A stretch of DNA of 64,000 bases, taken from the NCBI GenBank assembly GCA_946481315.1, contig CAMLMH010000006.1:124001-188000 (forward strand), read 5' to 3'. Under the pieces are notes generated by a model that saw only the letters and a program-made list of their open reading frames with translations, made no database searches and was not told where the DNA came from. The position numbers and the translations under genes are program-made. Below are positions 17,459 through 25,721 of the stretch, piece after piece. How positions within the stretch are numbered: the first letter of the stretch is position 1; each line of letters opens with the position of its first letter. The stretch is from an uncultured Bacteriovorax sp. Lineage in GTDB: Bacteria > Bdellovibrionota > Bacteriovoracia > Bacteriovoracales > Bacteriovoracaceae.

Positions 17459-18151
17459 TTAATCAATGTTGACCATTACGCGGGCAATGTTGTTATCTTC
17501 ATTACTCTCTTTTAGACGATTTGAAGGATCGACTTCTGATTCAATCCAATACTGTCCAGGATCAACATTAGTTATATCTATCCATTGGCCATATAAATTT
17601 TTTCCATAATAATCGGCATAACCGACTCCAATTCCCTGGATTTCACTGCTGCAGCCTTTGTACTCTGATCGTGGATTAAAGCCTGGGAGATTTCGATTAT
17701 AAACTCGACTGTTTCTGAGGCAAAAACTTACTTTCTCGCTTTTGGCAACGATAGCCCCCACACCGGAATTGGAAGTTACTTCACGCAGGCGATAAACAGC
17801 ATAATCCTGAAAATGAATATGTTTATGCTCACGATGATATTCAAAAACTCCGGCCAGTTTGCTGACATAACGCCCATTCGTTAAATAGATCCGCTGATGA
17901 ACTTCTCGTTTTCCGCCACTTAAAATTCTTCCTCCACGTATTTCCATTTTACCTTTACCAGCATTGGGAGAAGAGTTGGATAAGCGTAAAAGTTTTTTTC
18001 CGGGAATGGTGTCGTAGTCGATTCGATTATCTCGCAGGACTGAAGGTAAGGTTATCAGATCAGGCAACAATTCAGTGGGAGCGAGTTGGGCATAAGCCGT
18101 AGTTGAGCTCAAAGTGAATACAGAGAATAAGATAAGTGTATTTCTAGACAT
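17459..18151 (-). CDS. Bacterial lysyl oxidase-like copper enzyme, exported
   Basis: A 230-residue protein with a signal peptide (1-21). It aligns by eye with the catalytic domain of animal lysyl oxidases. Copper ligands HxHxH are His109, His111 and His113 (REHKHIHFQDYAVYRL). EKVSFCL matches GHKASFCL with the quinone-forming lysine as Lys140. Tyr182 (YYG) sits at the spacing of the quinone-forming tyrosine before GQWIDITNVDPGQY. The tail ESNEDNN matches ESDYTNN. The family oxidises primary amines, such as protein lysines, to aldehydes using Cu and lysyl tyrosylquinone. Activity in the periplasm or on surface proteins is inferred. AAGGA lies 7 nt before ATG. Confidence 0.82.
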   Translation of the reverse strand: MSRNTLILFSVFTLSSTTAYAQLAPTELLPDLITLPSVLRDNRIDYDTIPGKKLLRLSNSSPNAGKGKMEIRGGRILSGGKREVHQRIYLTNGRYVSKLAGVFEYHREHKHIHFQDYAVYRLREVTSNSGVGAIVAKSEKVSFCLRNSRVYNRNLPGFNPRSEYKGCSSEIQGIGVGYADYYGKNLYGQWIDITNVDPGQYWIESEVDPSNRLKESNEDNNIARVMVNID

Positions 18152-18185
18152 TCTTTAATCCTTGGTTGAATGACAAACAAATTCA

Positions 18186-18213
18186 CTTTTAAATGGAATA
18201 GAGTTTAAGTCAA
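18186..18213 (-). promoter_or_regulatory. Candidate promoter for the lysyl oxidase-like gene
   Basis: On the minus strand TTGACT (18213-18208) and TAAAAG (18191-18186) are separated by 16 bp, about 35 nt before the start codon. The -10 match is partial. Confidence 0.35.
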
Positions 18214-18282
18214 AATGCAATGAGTTTGGCGCAAGCAAGAGCTGAAAATTTAAGAAGCTGGATAATTTGCGGGGATTTGTAA

Positions 18283-18359
18283 TGGCGCACTCGAGAGGAT
18301 TCGAACCTCTGACCTACCGATTAGAAATCGGTTGCTCTATCCAACTGAGCTACGAGTGC
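18283..18359 (-). tRNA. tRNA-Arg (anticodon TCT)
   Basis: A complete cloverleaf reads on the minus strand. The acceptor stem is GCACTCG/CGAGTGC, with D-arm GCTC...GAGC, anticodon stem ACCGA/TCGGT and loop TTTCTAA (anticodon TCT, reading AGA/AGG). The T-arm is AGAGG-TTCGAAT-CCTCT. Discriminator G and an encoded CCA end the molecule. It lies between the lysyl oxidase-like gene and a divergent FAD oxidase gene, and no integration scar is visible at its 3' end. Confidence 0.97.
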
Positions 18360-18381
18360 GTATATCGAAAGGGTGAAATGA

Positions 18382-18410
18382 AAAATAAGGGTTTGGAGCC
18401 CTTCTGTCAA
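18382..18410 (-). promoter_or_regulatory. Promoter of tRNA-Arg
   Basis: On the minus strand a perfect -35 TTGACA (18410-18405), a 17-bp spacer and -10 TATTTT (18387-18382) lie just upstream of the tRNA 5' end at 18359. Confidence 0.75.
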
Positions 18411-18461
18411 GATAAAGATTGCGTTAAAAGTGACCTAAGTGCCTAGAATCCTAAATATCTA

Positions 18462-18490
18462 TTGGCGTAAGCCCAAAGATTGCCTAGACT
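18462..18490 (+). promoter_or_regulatory. Candidate promoter for a leaderless FAD-oxidase mRNA
   Basis: TTGGCG (18462-18467), 17-bp spacer, TAGACT (18485-18490). The expected transcription start falls at or next to ATG 18497, and no ribosome binding site is visible before that ATG. Confidence 0.35.
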
Positions 18491-18496
18491 CATAAT

Positions 18497-19804
18497 ATGA
18501 TCACAAAAAGTTTTTATTCCTGGCCTGAATTAAAGGACCATATCGCTTCAAAAGTTCCGACACTCTATCATTCGTCGCAGACATCCACCGTTATTCCTTT
18601 TGAAAAAATTAAGGCGGAATTAGGAGCTCAGACTGTGTTGGGCAATTTGTCGACCATCAAAGGACAACTGCATTTGCTGGCCAATGGAAATTTGCATGTG
18701 GAAGGTTTTGTGACATGGAAAGAGGCCAAAGAATTTTGTTTGTCGCATGGACGCGAAATTATGACTTCGCCGACTGAAGAGCTGGCCGGCGTTTTGTCGG
18801 GCATTGCTACGAGCTGCACCGGGGAAAGATCGTTTGGATATCGTAATTTGCGTTCACAGATTGTGGAATTAATTTACATCAATCATCTGGGGGAAGAAAT
18901 CCTTCTGAGTGCTGACAGAAACTTGAAGAAGAGTCCGGAGCTGGAAGCTTATCAGAAAGACTTCAGTCACTACACTCAATACAAGAATGCTCCCTATCCG
19001 CGGCTGGAAGCAGAAACTGATCTGATGACCGGAACAGAAGGTCAGTTGGGAATTATCAAAGAAACGGTTTTGAAAACCATTGAGCATGTGCCGGAAACAT
19101 ATTTATTTTTTCTTCTGCCGAAATGGGAAACTGATTTTGAACCGCATCTGGAAATCTTTCACGCTGTTCAGGCGTTTAGAGGCCGGGTTCGTGCCTGTGA
19201 ACTGATCGATGCCAATTCACTTGGCTATTTACCGGCGGATAAAAATCCCGGGAATAATCAGGATGTGCTGTTTCTGGAAATTGCTAAGTCTGATTTTGAA
19301 GCAATTTATGAAGAACTCATTTCCAAACTCACACTGGTGAATGATGAAAATATTTTTGAGATGGCAGCTTCAAAATGTCGTGAATTAAGAGTCAGTGTTC
19401 CCCGGGCAATTTTTGAAGTGAATTCGCGAATGGGCGTGACCAAAAAAGGAACGGATGTACAGGTCGATGCTGAGCATTTCCGCGATTTGCTTCTTTATTA
19501 CCGCCGACTAGCGGGACAGGGAGTGAATTACAATCTCTTCGGCCATTTTGGGGATGCTCATCTGCATTTTAATTTTATGCCTACACCGGATAAAAATGAT
19601 TTCTGCAATCAGCAGCTGGAAAATTTATATTCTGAAGTTTTGAAATGGAAGGGATCTCCATTTGCTGAGCATGGAATTGGACTACTGAAAAAGAAATTCA
19701 TTGCACCGTTTTTTTCTGATAACCAAAGAAAAGTTTTTCGAGCTCTTAAAAAAGAGATGGATCCGGCAGGACAGTTTTTTCCTGAAGGATTTATGTCATG
19801 TTAA
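18497..19804 (+). CDS. FAD-binding oxidoreductase (GlcD/D-lactate dehydrogenase-like)
   Basis: A 435-residue flavoprotein of the vanillyl-alcohol-oxidase superfamily. The N-terminal FAD domain includes VTWKEAKEFCLSHGREI and the pyrophosphate-binding-like stretch GVLSGIATSCTGERSFGYRNL. Residues MTGTEGQLGIIKETVLK are the family's G-x-E-G-x-L-G-I block. The C-terminal cap has GHFGDAHLHFN and ends MDPAGQFFPEGF, as in FAD-linked 2-hydroxyacid oxidases. Substrate is unknown; D-lactate, glycolate or a related hydroxyacid is likely. It overlaps rsgA by 7 nt. Confidence 0.8.
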   Translation: MITKSFYSWPELKDHIASKVPTLYHSSQTSTVIPFEKIKAELGAQTVLGNLSTIKGQLHLLANGNLHVEGFVTWKEAKEFCLSHGREIMTSPTEELAGVLSGIATSCTGERSFGYRNLRSQIVELIYINHLGEEILLSADRNLKKSPELEAYQKDFSHYTQYKNAPYPRLEAETDLMTGTEGQLGIIKETVLKTIEHVPETYLFFLLPKWETDFEPHLEIFHAVQAFRGRVRACELIDANSLGYLPADKNPGNNQDVLFLEIAKSDFEAIYEELISKLTLVNDENIFEMAASKCRELRVSVPRAIFEVNSRMGVTKKGTDVQVDAEHFRDLLLYYRRLAGQGVNYNLFGHFGDAHLHFNFMPTPDKNDFCNQQLENLYSEVLKWKGSPFAEHGIGLLKKKFIAPFFSDNQRKVFRALKKEMDPAGQFFPEGFMSC

Positions 19805-20745
19805 AAAAGGCACGCGTTTTTAAATCAGCCAAAAGAGAATTTGACTGTAAGTATACTGAAAACGGCGAAATGGTTGTGGCCACGGCTTTGGGAAATTTAC
19901 TGAAGGGCGACGAGAACACGATCGTGGTCGGTGACTACGTTATGATTGATGAAAAAAATGTCATCGTAGAAGTACTGCCTCGCCAAAGTGAGATTTACCG
20001 TCTGATAATTCGCGAACAGAAAAAAAAGGTGACTGCATCTAATTGTGAGTTACTGGTAATTGTAAGTTCAGTTTCCAGACCGGAATATAAACGAGGGATC
20101 GTCGACAGATTTCTGGTGCGTGCCCATCAGTGGGGAATTCGCCCACTGATCGTCTTCAATAAAATGGATGAATTCAACAACGACTTTGATATTGCTTTTG
20201 AAACCGAGAGATTAAAACATCTGGGGATCGAATGCTTTGAAGTTTCTGCTGCCTTGCCCGATTATCAACCAAGGCATCTTGCACTTGGGCTCAGTGATCT
20301 GAAGGCGAGACTCTTTCAGAAAACATCTATTTTTTTAGGACAATCCGGTGTCGGGAAGAGTCGTCTCATTAGTCAGGTGACTGACGGGAAAATGACTTTA
20401 CTATCCCGCGATGTAGGAAAAGTGGGAAAGGGGACGCATACAACAACCTGGAGTGAAATAGTTGATTGCGAAACGATGTCTTTGATTGATTCGCCGGGCA
20501 TTCGTTCTTTCGGAGTGGAAGATTTACTTGAAGAAGACTTAATGTCGTACTTCCCGGATATCGAAGAGGGTGCTATTCAGTGTAAGTTCTCAAATTGTGA
20601 TCATTTGCCGGAAAGCCACGGTTGTTTTTTCTATCATAAACTTGATCAGTCTGCTCGGGAAACTCATTTGCTTTTGTCCCGTCTGGAAGCTTTCCAGCGC
20701 ATGAAAGAAGAAATTTCCCAAATACCGAGCTATCAAAAAAAATAA
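19798..20745 (+). CDS. rsgA: Ribosome small-subunit GTPase RsgA
   Basis: A 315-residue circularly permuted GTPase that assists late maturation of the 30S subunit. An N-terminal OB-fold (about 1-85) is followed by the permuted G domain: G4 NKMD, G5 VSA, G1 GQSGVGKS, G3 DSPG. The C-terminal zinc knuckle is CKFSNCDHLPESHGC (Cys-x4-Cys-x-His). Its start lies inside the upstream oxidase gene, suggesting coupling. The adjacency to an FAD oxidase has no obvious functional meaning. Confidence 0.95.
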   Translation: MLKKARVFKSAKREFDCKYTENGEMVVATALGNLLKGDENTIVVGDYVMIDEKNVIVEVLPRQSEIYRLIIREQKKKVTASNCELLVIVSSVSRPEYKRGIVDRFLVRAHQWGIRPLIVFNKMDEFNNDFDIAFETERLKHLGIECFEVSAALPDYQPRHLALGLSDLKARLFQKTSIFLGQSGVGKSRLISQVTDGKMTLLSRDVGKVGKGTHTTTWSEIVDCETMSLIDSPGIRSFGVEDLLEEDLMSYFPDIEEGAIQCKFSNCDHLPESHGCFFYHKLDQSARETHLLLSRLEAFQRMKEEISQIPSYQKK

Positions 20746-20806
20746 ACTAAAGTCATTCATCATCCGATACGTCAGGAGTTAATCCAACCGTCGTGGAGAT
20801 GAATGT

Positions 20807-21265
20807 ATGTCTGAATTTAAAATACTCGATTTCAACAAAAAGAAAGCTGAGACGATTGAACAAAAGCGCAGGGCCTTTAACAGAATTGTTTTTCAAAATT
20901 TCCTTGGTGCTTATTCAGTCATTGACGATAACGGGTCGATCTATCCTGTAACGATGGTTGATATCGCCGGAGACGGATGTTCTTTTCAGGTTCCTTGGAA
21001 CCCAAAAGATAAAAAACTGCCACAGGATTTTGAAGTTAGCATGCGTATGTACTTCACAGATAAATCCTATATCCCGGTCATCATGAACGTGCGTCACTCG
21101 AAAGAAGTGGTGGGTAAAGACGGCAATACTTACATGCAGTATGGATGTGAGTTTGATAAATCAGTGCCAACTTTTGAAGCTATGCAAAGTTTCATTGATT
21201 TTATCTATAAGTTCGCTGAACACTCTGCCATCGATAAGGGTGACACTAAGGTCTATTTCAAGTAA
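20807..21265 (+). CDS. PilZ-like domain protein
   Basis: A 152-residue cytoplasmic protein. After a charged N-terminus, QKRRAFNRIVFQN (about 18-30) and VDIAGDGCSFQVPW (about 49-62) fit the two PilZ halves (RxxxR and D/NxSxxG), although the second is degenerate (DIAGDG). A beta-barrel-like remainder and a C-terminal helix follow. PilZ domains bind cyclic di-GMP; with the altered motif, nucleotide binding is uncertain. It has its own 61-nt spacer after rsgA. Confidence 0.6.
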   Translation: MSEFKILDFNKKKAETIEQKRRAFNRIVFQNFLGAYSVIDDNGSIYPVTMVDIAGDGCSFQVPWNPKDKKLPQDFEVSMRMYFTDKSYIPVIMNVRHSKEVVGKDGNTYMQYGCEFDKSVPTFEAMQSFIDFIYKFAEHSAIDKGDTKVYFK

Positions 21266-21290
21266 TTGCTGCCCATTTAAAGATATTATG

Positions 21291-21326
21291 ATAGATTTGT
21301 ACTTCGTCACTGGAGTACAAATCTAT
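21291..21326 (+). promoter_or_regulatory. Perfect hairpin over the translation start of the next gene
   Basis: ATAGATTTGTACT (21291-21303) and AGTACAAATCTAT (21314-21326) are exact 13-bp complements with a 10-nt loop. The right arm contains the first two bases of the start codon at 21325, and the ribosome-binding GGAG (21312-21315) spans loop and stem. In RNA this would occlude initiation; as DNA it could be an operator. Confidence 0.65.
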
Positions 21327-22518
21327 GAAAATCGCCATCATTGGCTCCGGCCCCCTGGCCCTACTCGCTGCTAAACATTTTGATGATCTTGGTGCCTATA
21401 CAGTTTTGTATCAGCGGTCTCCATTAGGCGGAAACATTCGTTTACTCGCCGAAAGTTTACCTGATCTAAAAGTAACTTATAAAGGCCATTCATTAACAGC
21501 AAAAGAGTTTGTGGACCAGGAACTTACTCTACTGGTTAAACAAATTGAAGCCAATAACATCTCCAGACGTGGCGATGTGCTTAGAGTGCATAAACGTTTT
21601 CTTCATCCCGGAGAATTGATTAAGGGCAAATCGAGATTGCATGATCTGTTTAGAGTTGTCTTTTCCCTTAATCCAAAAGAGACTATTTTAAAACAAGTTC
21701 AGGACAATCCCGAAATTTTTAAGAAGCTGGGAAATGATGTACTCGAGTCACTACATAAGCCCGTGGAGAGTTTTGAAGATTTTGATGTTGTCATCGAAGC
21801 TACCGGGATGGGGAAGAGTCCCAGAGCGATGGGCGCAGGCGGAGACTTTGCTTTAAATGAAAATAATCTTCGCTCTTCTGGACACATTTATTATCAACAG
21901 GAAATCTTCACAAAATTAAAAACCGAAAATAAAAAATCAATTGTATTGATCGGCGAAGGACGAGAAGTCAAAGTAGCATTTTTAAGGTTGAAAGAATGGT
22001 TGTTAAGCACATCAGACGCCCAGCTCCACTGGGTCACTTTTGAGCGATTAGCTTTAGGTCATAAAGATCACCTGGATTACGAATGTCGGCAGATCTTTAA
22101 AGAAATTGAAGAGAGATTTGATAGTGATAAGCTGGCTTTTGAAAAGAAAATGCACGAATGGCGGGATCTGGATGATCACGTCCGGGTGAAAGTACCAAAA
22201 CCTGCCGAACCAGTGGCAAAAATTCTTTTTTATGAGGGCTATGATGTAACCTCTGTTGATCGATTGCTGGATCGGGAAGGCATTTTCGCAACGCTGGAGT
22301 CACCGGAATACCGGGAGGTCGTTGGTCTGGAGAATTTAAAAACTCTTGCAGCTGACGCAATCTGTGTCATGCGGGGATACAGTATAGAACGTCTGGGAAC
22401 ACAATTACTTCAGGACGAACCGGGTTATTATCAGATTCAGGCGACAGACCTGGATGCAGGTTTAATACAGATTAAGGAAATCGAAAACCATTTAATGACT
22501 TTTTTTAAAAAAGCTTAG
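21325..22518 (+). CDS. Rossmann-fold (FAD/NAD-dependent) oxidoreductase, unassigned
   Basis: A 397-residue protein beginning MKIAIIGSGPLALLAAKHF, a dinucleotide-binding GxGxxA motif, followed by an acidic/polar strand end (YTVLYQRS). The middle has VVIEATGMGKSPRAMGAGG, an ATG block typical of two-dinucleotide-binding flavoproteins, and SIVLIGEGREVKVAFLRL, a second GxGxxx nucleotide site. The pattern suggests an FAD/NAD(P)H oxidoreductase, but I cannot name the family or substrate. Translation is likely to be affected by the hairpin covering its start. The lipoprotein gene follows after 2 nt. Confidence 0.65.
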   Translation: MKIAIIGSGPLALLAAKHFDDLGAYTVLYQRSPLGGNIRLLAESLPDLKVTYKGHSLTAKEFVDQELTLLVKQIEANNISRRGDVLRVHKRFLHPGELIKGKSRLHDLFRVVFSLNPKETILKQVQDNPEIFKKLGNDVLESLHKPVESFEDFDVVIEATGMGKSPRAMGAGGDFALNENNLRSSGHIYYQQEIFTKLKTENKKSIVLIGEGREVKVAFLRLKEWLLSTSDAQLHWVTFERLALGHKDHLDYECRQIFKEIEERFDSDKLAFEKKMHEWRDLDDHVRVKVPKPAEPVAKILFYEGYDVTSVDRLLDREGIFATLESPEYREVVGLENLKTLAADAICVMRGYSIERLGTQLLQDEPGYYQIQATDLDAGLIQIKEIENHLMTFFKKA

Positions 22519-22520
22519 AT

Positions 22521-23267
22521 ATGAAATTTACAAATTTGTTCCTCATTACTTTTTATTTGCTCACTAGTGTGGCTTGTTCGACCAAAGGGCTCAAACCCCG
22601 TGACGTTGAAGAGTATTATGTTTCAACAGGTGTGGAAAAATATTTTCTTCCCGATCTGCCGGAGTGGGCTAATTTCAGTCAGTCTGGTTCATGTTTTCGC
22701 AACAAAAGTTTGCGCTACCTTAACATTGATTCTCTGATGAAGAGTTATTCATTGAGCTTCTTTGAGGCTATTCAGCTTCAAGGTGTTTTTAATGAGGATT
22801 ATATTAAGACCAAACAAATTCAAGGGAAGACCAGTCTTACACTAAAAGAAGATGAAACCCTTTTTTTTAAGGCCAGCGAACAAATCGGGAGTAAAATTTT
22901 CTTCACGGATCTGCCGTCTTTTAACCGCATTCACCTGATTTGGCTGGATGAAGTGGTGGCAGACAAAGGAAGACTTGAAAAATTAAAAACTTTTCTCACT
23001 TCAGATGTTCACGATATGGGATTCCCGGTGATTATCTCTGCCTGTTTGACCCGACAGGAAGTGGAGACGCTTTTACCGGAAGCTAATTATAAAATGATCA
23101 GTGCTGAATTATTTTCTATTTATGACTCAAAGGGTGTGAAGAGACCCGTCATTCATGTCAATCTTTCAAATTTCTTCAAACCAGATCAAAAAATCTATTT
23201 ATATGGACAGACCCTGAAGACCCCTATTCAGGATATTCAGGGAAATTATAAAATTTTAAATTACTAA
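22521..23267 (+). CDS. Putative lipoprotein, unknown function
   Basis: A 248-residue protein with a lipoprotein signal peptide ending LTSVAC (Cys19). The mature region is globular and mixed alpha/beta, with the strand LIWLDEVVADKGRLEKLKTFL followed by MGFPVIISACL, resembling a Rossmann-like or HAD-like layer without catalytic motifs. It starts 2 nt after the oxidoreductase stop and has no clear ribosome binding site, so it depends on coupling. Nine bases separate it from the cyclophilin gene. Function not recognised. Confidence 0.6.
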   Translation: MKFTNLFLITFYLLTSVACSTKGLKPRDVEEYYVSTGVEKYFLPDLPEWANFSQSGSCFRNKSLRYLNIDSLMKSYSLSFFEAIQLQGVFNEDYIKTKQIQGKTSLTLKEDETLFFKASEQIGSKIFFTDLPSFNRIHLIWLDEVVADKGRLEKLKTFLTSDVHDMGFPVIISACLTRQEVETLLPEANYKMISAELFSIYDSKGVKRPVIHVNLSNFFKPDQKIYLYGQTLKTPIQDIQGNYKILNY

Positions 23268-23276
23268 GGAGCATGT

Positions 23277-23813
23277 ATGTTTGGATTAGGCGGAACAAAG
23301 AAAAGTGATTACAAAGAAGAACTCGATAAATTAAACGCAGTTTTTACAACATCCATGGGCGAGTTCGAAGTAGAACTCTTCGCCAAAGAATGTCCGGAAA
23401 CTGTATGGAACTTCGTTAACCTGGCCGAAGGAAGACAAGAAACTTCAAAGCAAGGTAACTTTTACGACGGACTTGTTTTCCATCGAGTCATTGACCGTTT
23501 TATGATTCAGGGTGGATGTCCGGAAGGATCAGGAAGAGGAGGTCCTGGTTACCGTTTTAAAGACGAATTCAACCCAAATCTTAAGCATAGTGGACCCGGT
23601 ATTCTTTCGATGGCCAATGCCGGTCCTGGAACGAATGGTTCTCAGTTCTTCATAACACTGGTACCGACTCCGCATCTTGATGGAAGACACACTGTATTTG
23701 GTAAAGTCATTCGTGGAATGGAAGTCGTATCTGCAATCGGAAAAACTCCAGTAGGACCGGGCGATCGTCCACTTAAAGATGTTGTGATTGAAAAAGTAAC
23801 GATCAAAAGATAA
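23277..23813 (+). CDS. Peptidyl-prolyl cis-trans isomerase (cyclophilin)
   Basis: A 178-residue cyclophilin without a signal peptide. The catalytic core shows FHRVI (active-site Arg), [14 protein letters not shown] and [11 protein letters not shown]. The usual cyclosporin-contact Trp is His here (LDGRH), as in many bacterial forms. It catalyses prolyl isomerisation in the cytoplasm. AAGGAG is 5 nt from ATG, and the short N-terminal extension (about 20 residues) is charged. It closes the operon that starts at 21325; a long inverted repeat follows. Confidence 0.93.
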   Translation: MFGLGGTKKSDYKEELDKLNAVFTTSMGEFEVELFAKECPETVWNFVNLAEGRQETSKQGNFYDGLVFHRVIDRFMIQGGCPEGSGRGGPGYRFKDEFNPNLKHSGPGILSMANAGPGTNGSQFFITLVPTPHLDGRHTVFGKVIRGMEVVSAIGKTPVGPGDRPLKDVVIEKVTIKR

Positions 23814-23824
23814 AAAAAAATCGG

Positions 23825-23876
23825 TTAAGTTTGTCGGTTTTTGTTTGACTCCTATGCAAGATGCCGACAAACTTAA
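23825..23876. repeat. 13-bp inverted repeat between cyclophilin and porin genes
   Basis: TTAAGTTTGTCGG (23825-23837) and CCGACAAACTTAA (23864-23876) are perfect complements with a 26-nt loop. The loop contains TTTGTTTGAC. It may end cyclophilin transcription or act at the porin promoter; no clean T-run follows the second arm. Confidence 0.5.
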
Positions 23877-23918
23877 TTATTATATTGGTTTTTTAATTCA
23901 ATTCTCATAGGAGAGACA

Positions 23919-24935
23919 ATGAAGTTAAAACTTTTACTTGCATCAGCATTCCTTGCAACGACAGCATCTGCAGCTGTTGAATCTGAATCAAAAGTAATCG
24001 CTCGTTTCGATTACATCAACGAAAAACAAGAAGTGACAGCTACTCCGGAAACGACTCGTGGAGAAATGGAAGTTTCTTTCCTTCGTTGGAAAAACGCTGC
24101 TAAGTTTAATGAAACAATTACAGGTGAACTAACTCTTGATTTCACTGAGCCAGCTAACGGTGCCTCAGGAACAATCACAGATTTCATCGATACAGCATTC
24201 ATCACTAAATCATTTGGTCCAGGTTTTACAGCTACTATCGGTAAGCAGGCAATCCTAACTGGTGGACGCGAAAATGACTGGTCTGATGTAGATATGTATG
24301 CAACTTCTGCATTTAAAGATGCTATTAATTCGAACCTAATCGGTGCGACTCTTGGTTACACCGTTGCTGAGCAAACTCTATACGTTCAGTACCTTGAGGG
24401 AACGACAACAACTCTTACTGATAAGAAAGTTGTTGGTGCTGCTTGGTATGGTAACCTGATGAACAACATGATCAATCCAATCGTTTCCTACCACAAAGAA
24501 GGAACTGATCGCGCTGGTCAATACGACATCTCAATGTCAGCTGGTCTTCAGTTCAATATGGATGCATTCCTGGTTGAAGCTGATTACCTGACTAGAAATA
24601 ACGAAGCTGTTGTTGGTACAACTGATTCAGAAATTAAGTCAATGGTTGCTCATGTCCGTTATAATCACGAAAATTTCCGTCCATTCGTAAAATACATTAA
24701 AGACGATGGAGAAGGAATGACAACTGTTGCTGGCGGTCTAACTCTGGGTGGAACAACTGCTGAGCAAGAAAGAACGGCTTACGAAGTTGGTCTTGAGTAC
24801 ACTCCAAACAAAGATGAGGCAATGAGATACCATGTAGTTTACAACATGGCTGAAACTGAAAACTCTTCAGGTGCTGCATATAAGAATGAAACAAGCACTA
24901 TCTTTGCTGGTCTAAAATGGGACCTAAGTCTTTAA
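23919..24935 (+). CDS. Outer-membrane beta-barrel porin
   Basis: A 338-residue protein with a signal peptide (1-18, ASA cleavage). The mature part alternates polar and hydrophobic residues in strands of 9-11. Loops are rich in Gly/Asn/Thr, and the C-terminus is FAGLKWDLSL. The segment KSFGPGFTATIGKQAILTGG resembles the porin constriction region of phosphate/anion-selective porins, but the exact family is uncertain. Codon use is strongly biased and the ribosome binding site is AGGAGAG, so high expression is likely. It is flanked by its own terminator. Confidence 0.75.
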   Translation: MKLKLLLASAFLATTASAAVESESKVIARFDYINEKQEVTATPETTRGEMEVSFLRWKNAAKFNETITGELTLDFTEPANGASGTITDFIDTAFITKSFGPGFTATIGKQAILTGGRENDWSDVDMYATSAFKDAINSNLIGATLGYTVAEQTLYVQYLEGTTTTLTDKKVVGAAWYGNLMNNMINPIVSYHKEGTDRAGQYDISMSAGLQFNMDAFLVEADYLTRNNEAVVGTTDSEIKSMVAHVRYNHENFRPFVKYIKDDGEGMTTVAGGLTLGGTTAEQERTAYEVGLEYTPNKDEAMRYHVVYNMAETENSSGAAYKNETSTIFAGLKWDLSL

Positions 24936-24959
24936 TCATCTTTAAATGATTTAAATGAG

Positions 24960-24988
24960 AAGGCCCACTTTTGTGGGCCTTTTTTTTG
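24960..24988 (+). terminator. Intrinsic terminator after the porin gene
   Basis: AAGGCCCAC (24960-24968) pairs with GTGGGCCTT (24973-24981) around TTTT and is followed by a run of T. Confidence 0.93.
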
Positions 24989-25011
24989 TCTAAATTTCAG
25001 CTTTATACTAC

Positions 25012-25581
25012 CTATTGATAATCAACAACGACTAGAGCTTTAGATGCTTTGTTTTTATCTAAAGAAGCCATTTCTTCGTTGGCATCGCTGCTTGGTAATG
25101 TCCGGGATTCTGCTTTTGATAAGGGCTGACGTTTCCAGTCCTCTGACTTGAAAACATCCTGGATGCTTTTTCTTTCAACCATATTGATGTTTGAATAATC
25201 AGCGCCGGTTTTGAGTTCATCCTTTAAATATTCTTCAACGGCTTCACTTCTTTCACTTGCAATAGCGCGGTCAAAGTCAGTGGCCGTTCCACCTTTATTA
25301 TCGACGTCTGACCACGAAAGAATTTTAATGTTCTCAATGTCTCTACCACCATATTGAGCGCTTTCGATAAACGATTTCAATTTCGCTTTTCCGGCATCAG
25401 ACAGTGTGTTATCTCCTTGTTCAAACTCAACAACAGTATATTCATCCTCTTTTAACGAAGAAGAATTGGTGACAGTGGGATAATAATCATTCTCTGATAT
25501 CAGATCGCGATTAGTTGAACAACCTGCAAAGGCCACAAGTGAAAGACAGAGTGTTCCTGCATAAAAATTACTAAGCTTCAT
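25012..25581 (-). CDS. OmpA-like lipoprotein
   Basis: A 189-residue lipoprotein. ATG 25581 has GAAGGAG 7 nt upstream; an in-frame upstream start would destroy the signal peptide. The lipobox is VAFAGC (Cys21). Residues about 50-125 resemble an OmpA C-terminal (peptidoglycan-binding) domain: VVEFEQGDNTLSDAGKAKL, IKILSWSDVDN and FDRAIASERSEAVEEYL, the last matching the family's LSxxRAxAVxxYL. The usual NGHTD/arginine pair is replaced by SWSDVDN with an Arg in ASERS. The C-terminal ~60 residues are low complexity. It may anchor the outer membrane to the wall. Confidence 0.65.
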   Translation of the reverse strand: MKLSNFYAGTLCLSLVAFAGCSTNRDLISENDYYPTVTNSSSLKEDEYTVVEFEQGDNTLSDAGKAKLKSFIESAQYGGRDIENIKILSWSDVDNKGGTATDFDRAIASERSEAVEEYLKDELKTGADYSNINMVERKSIQDVFKSEDWKRQPLSKAESRTLPSSDANEEMASLDKNKASKALVVVDYQ

Positions 25582-25600
25582 TTCAATACTCCTTCGTTTT

Positions 25601-25645
25601 GCGCCAGGCCTGAGCAGGCCTGATTTGTGGCGCAACTATCTAGTG
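25601..25645 (-). promoter_or_regulatory. Structured leader upstream of the OmpA-like lipoprotein
   Basis: GCGCCA (25601-25606) and TGGCGC (25628-25633) enclose two copies of the palindrome CAGGCCTG. A small CTATC-TAGT-GATAG hairpin lies just beyond. The element sits 20 nt before the start codon, so it would form in the mRNA leader. Confidence 0.35.
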
Positions 25646-25721
25646 ATAGATAAGCAAGGGAGATACCATAATGTTGGTTGCAAAATTAAAGATTTGATTA
25701 AGATAAATATTTTGTTTGAGA

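Noticed and set aside
18283..18359. tRNA-Arg as an integration site of a genomic island
   Set aside because: No integrase gene and no direct repeat of the tRNA 3' end were seen nearby.
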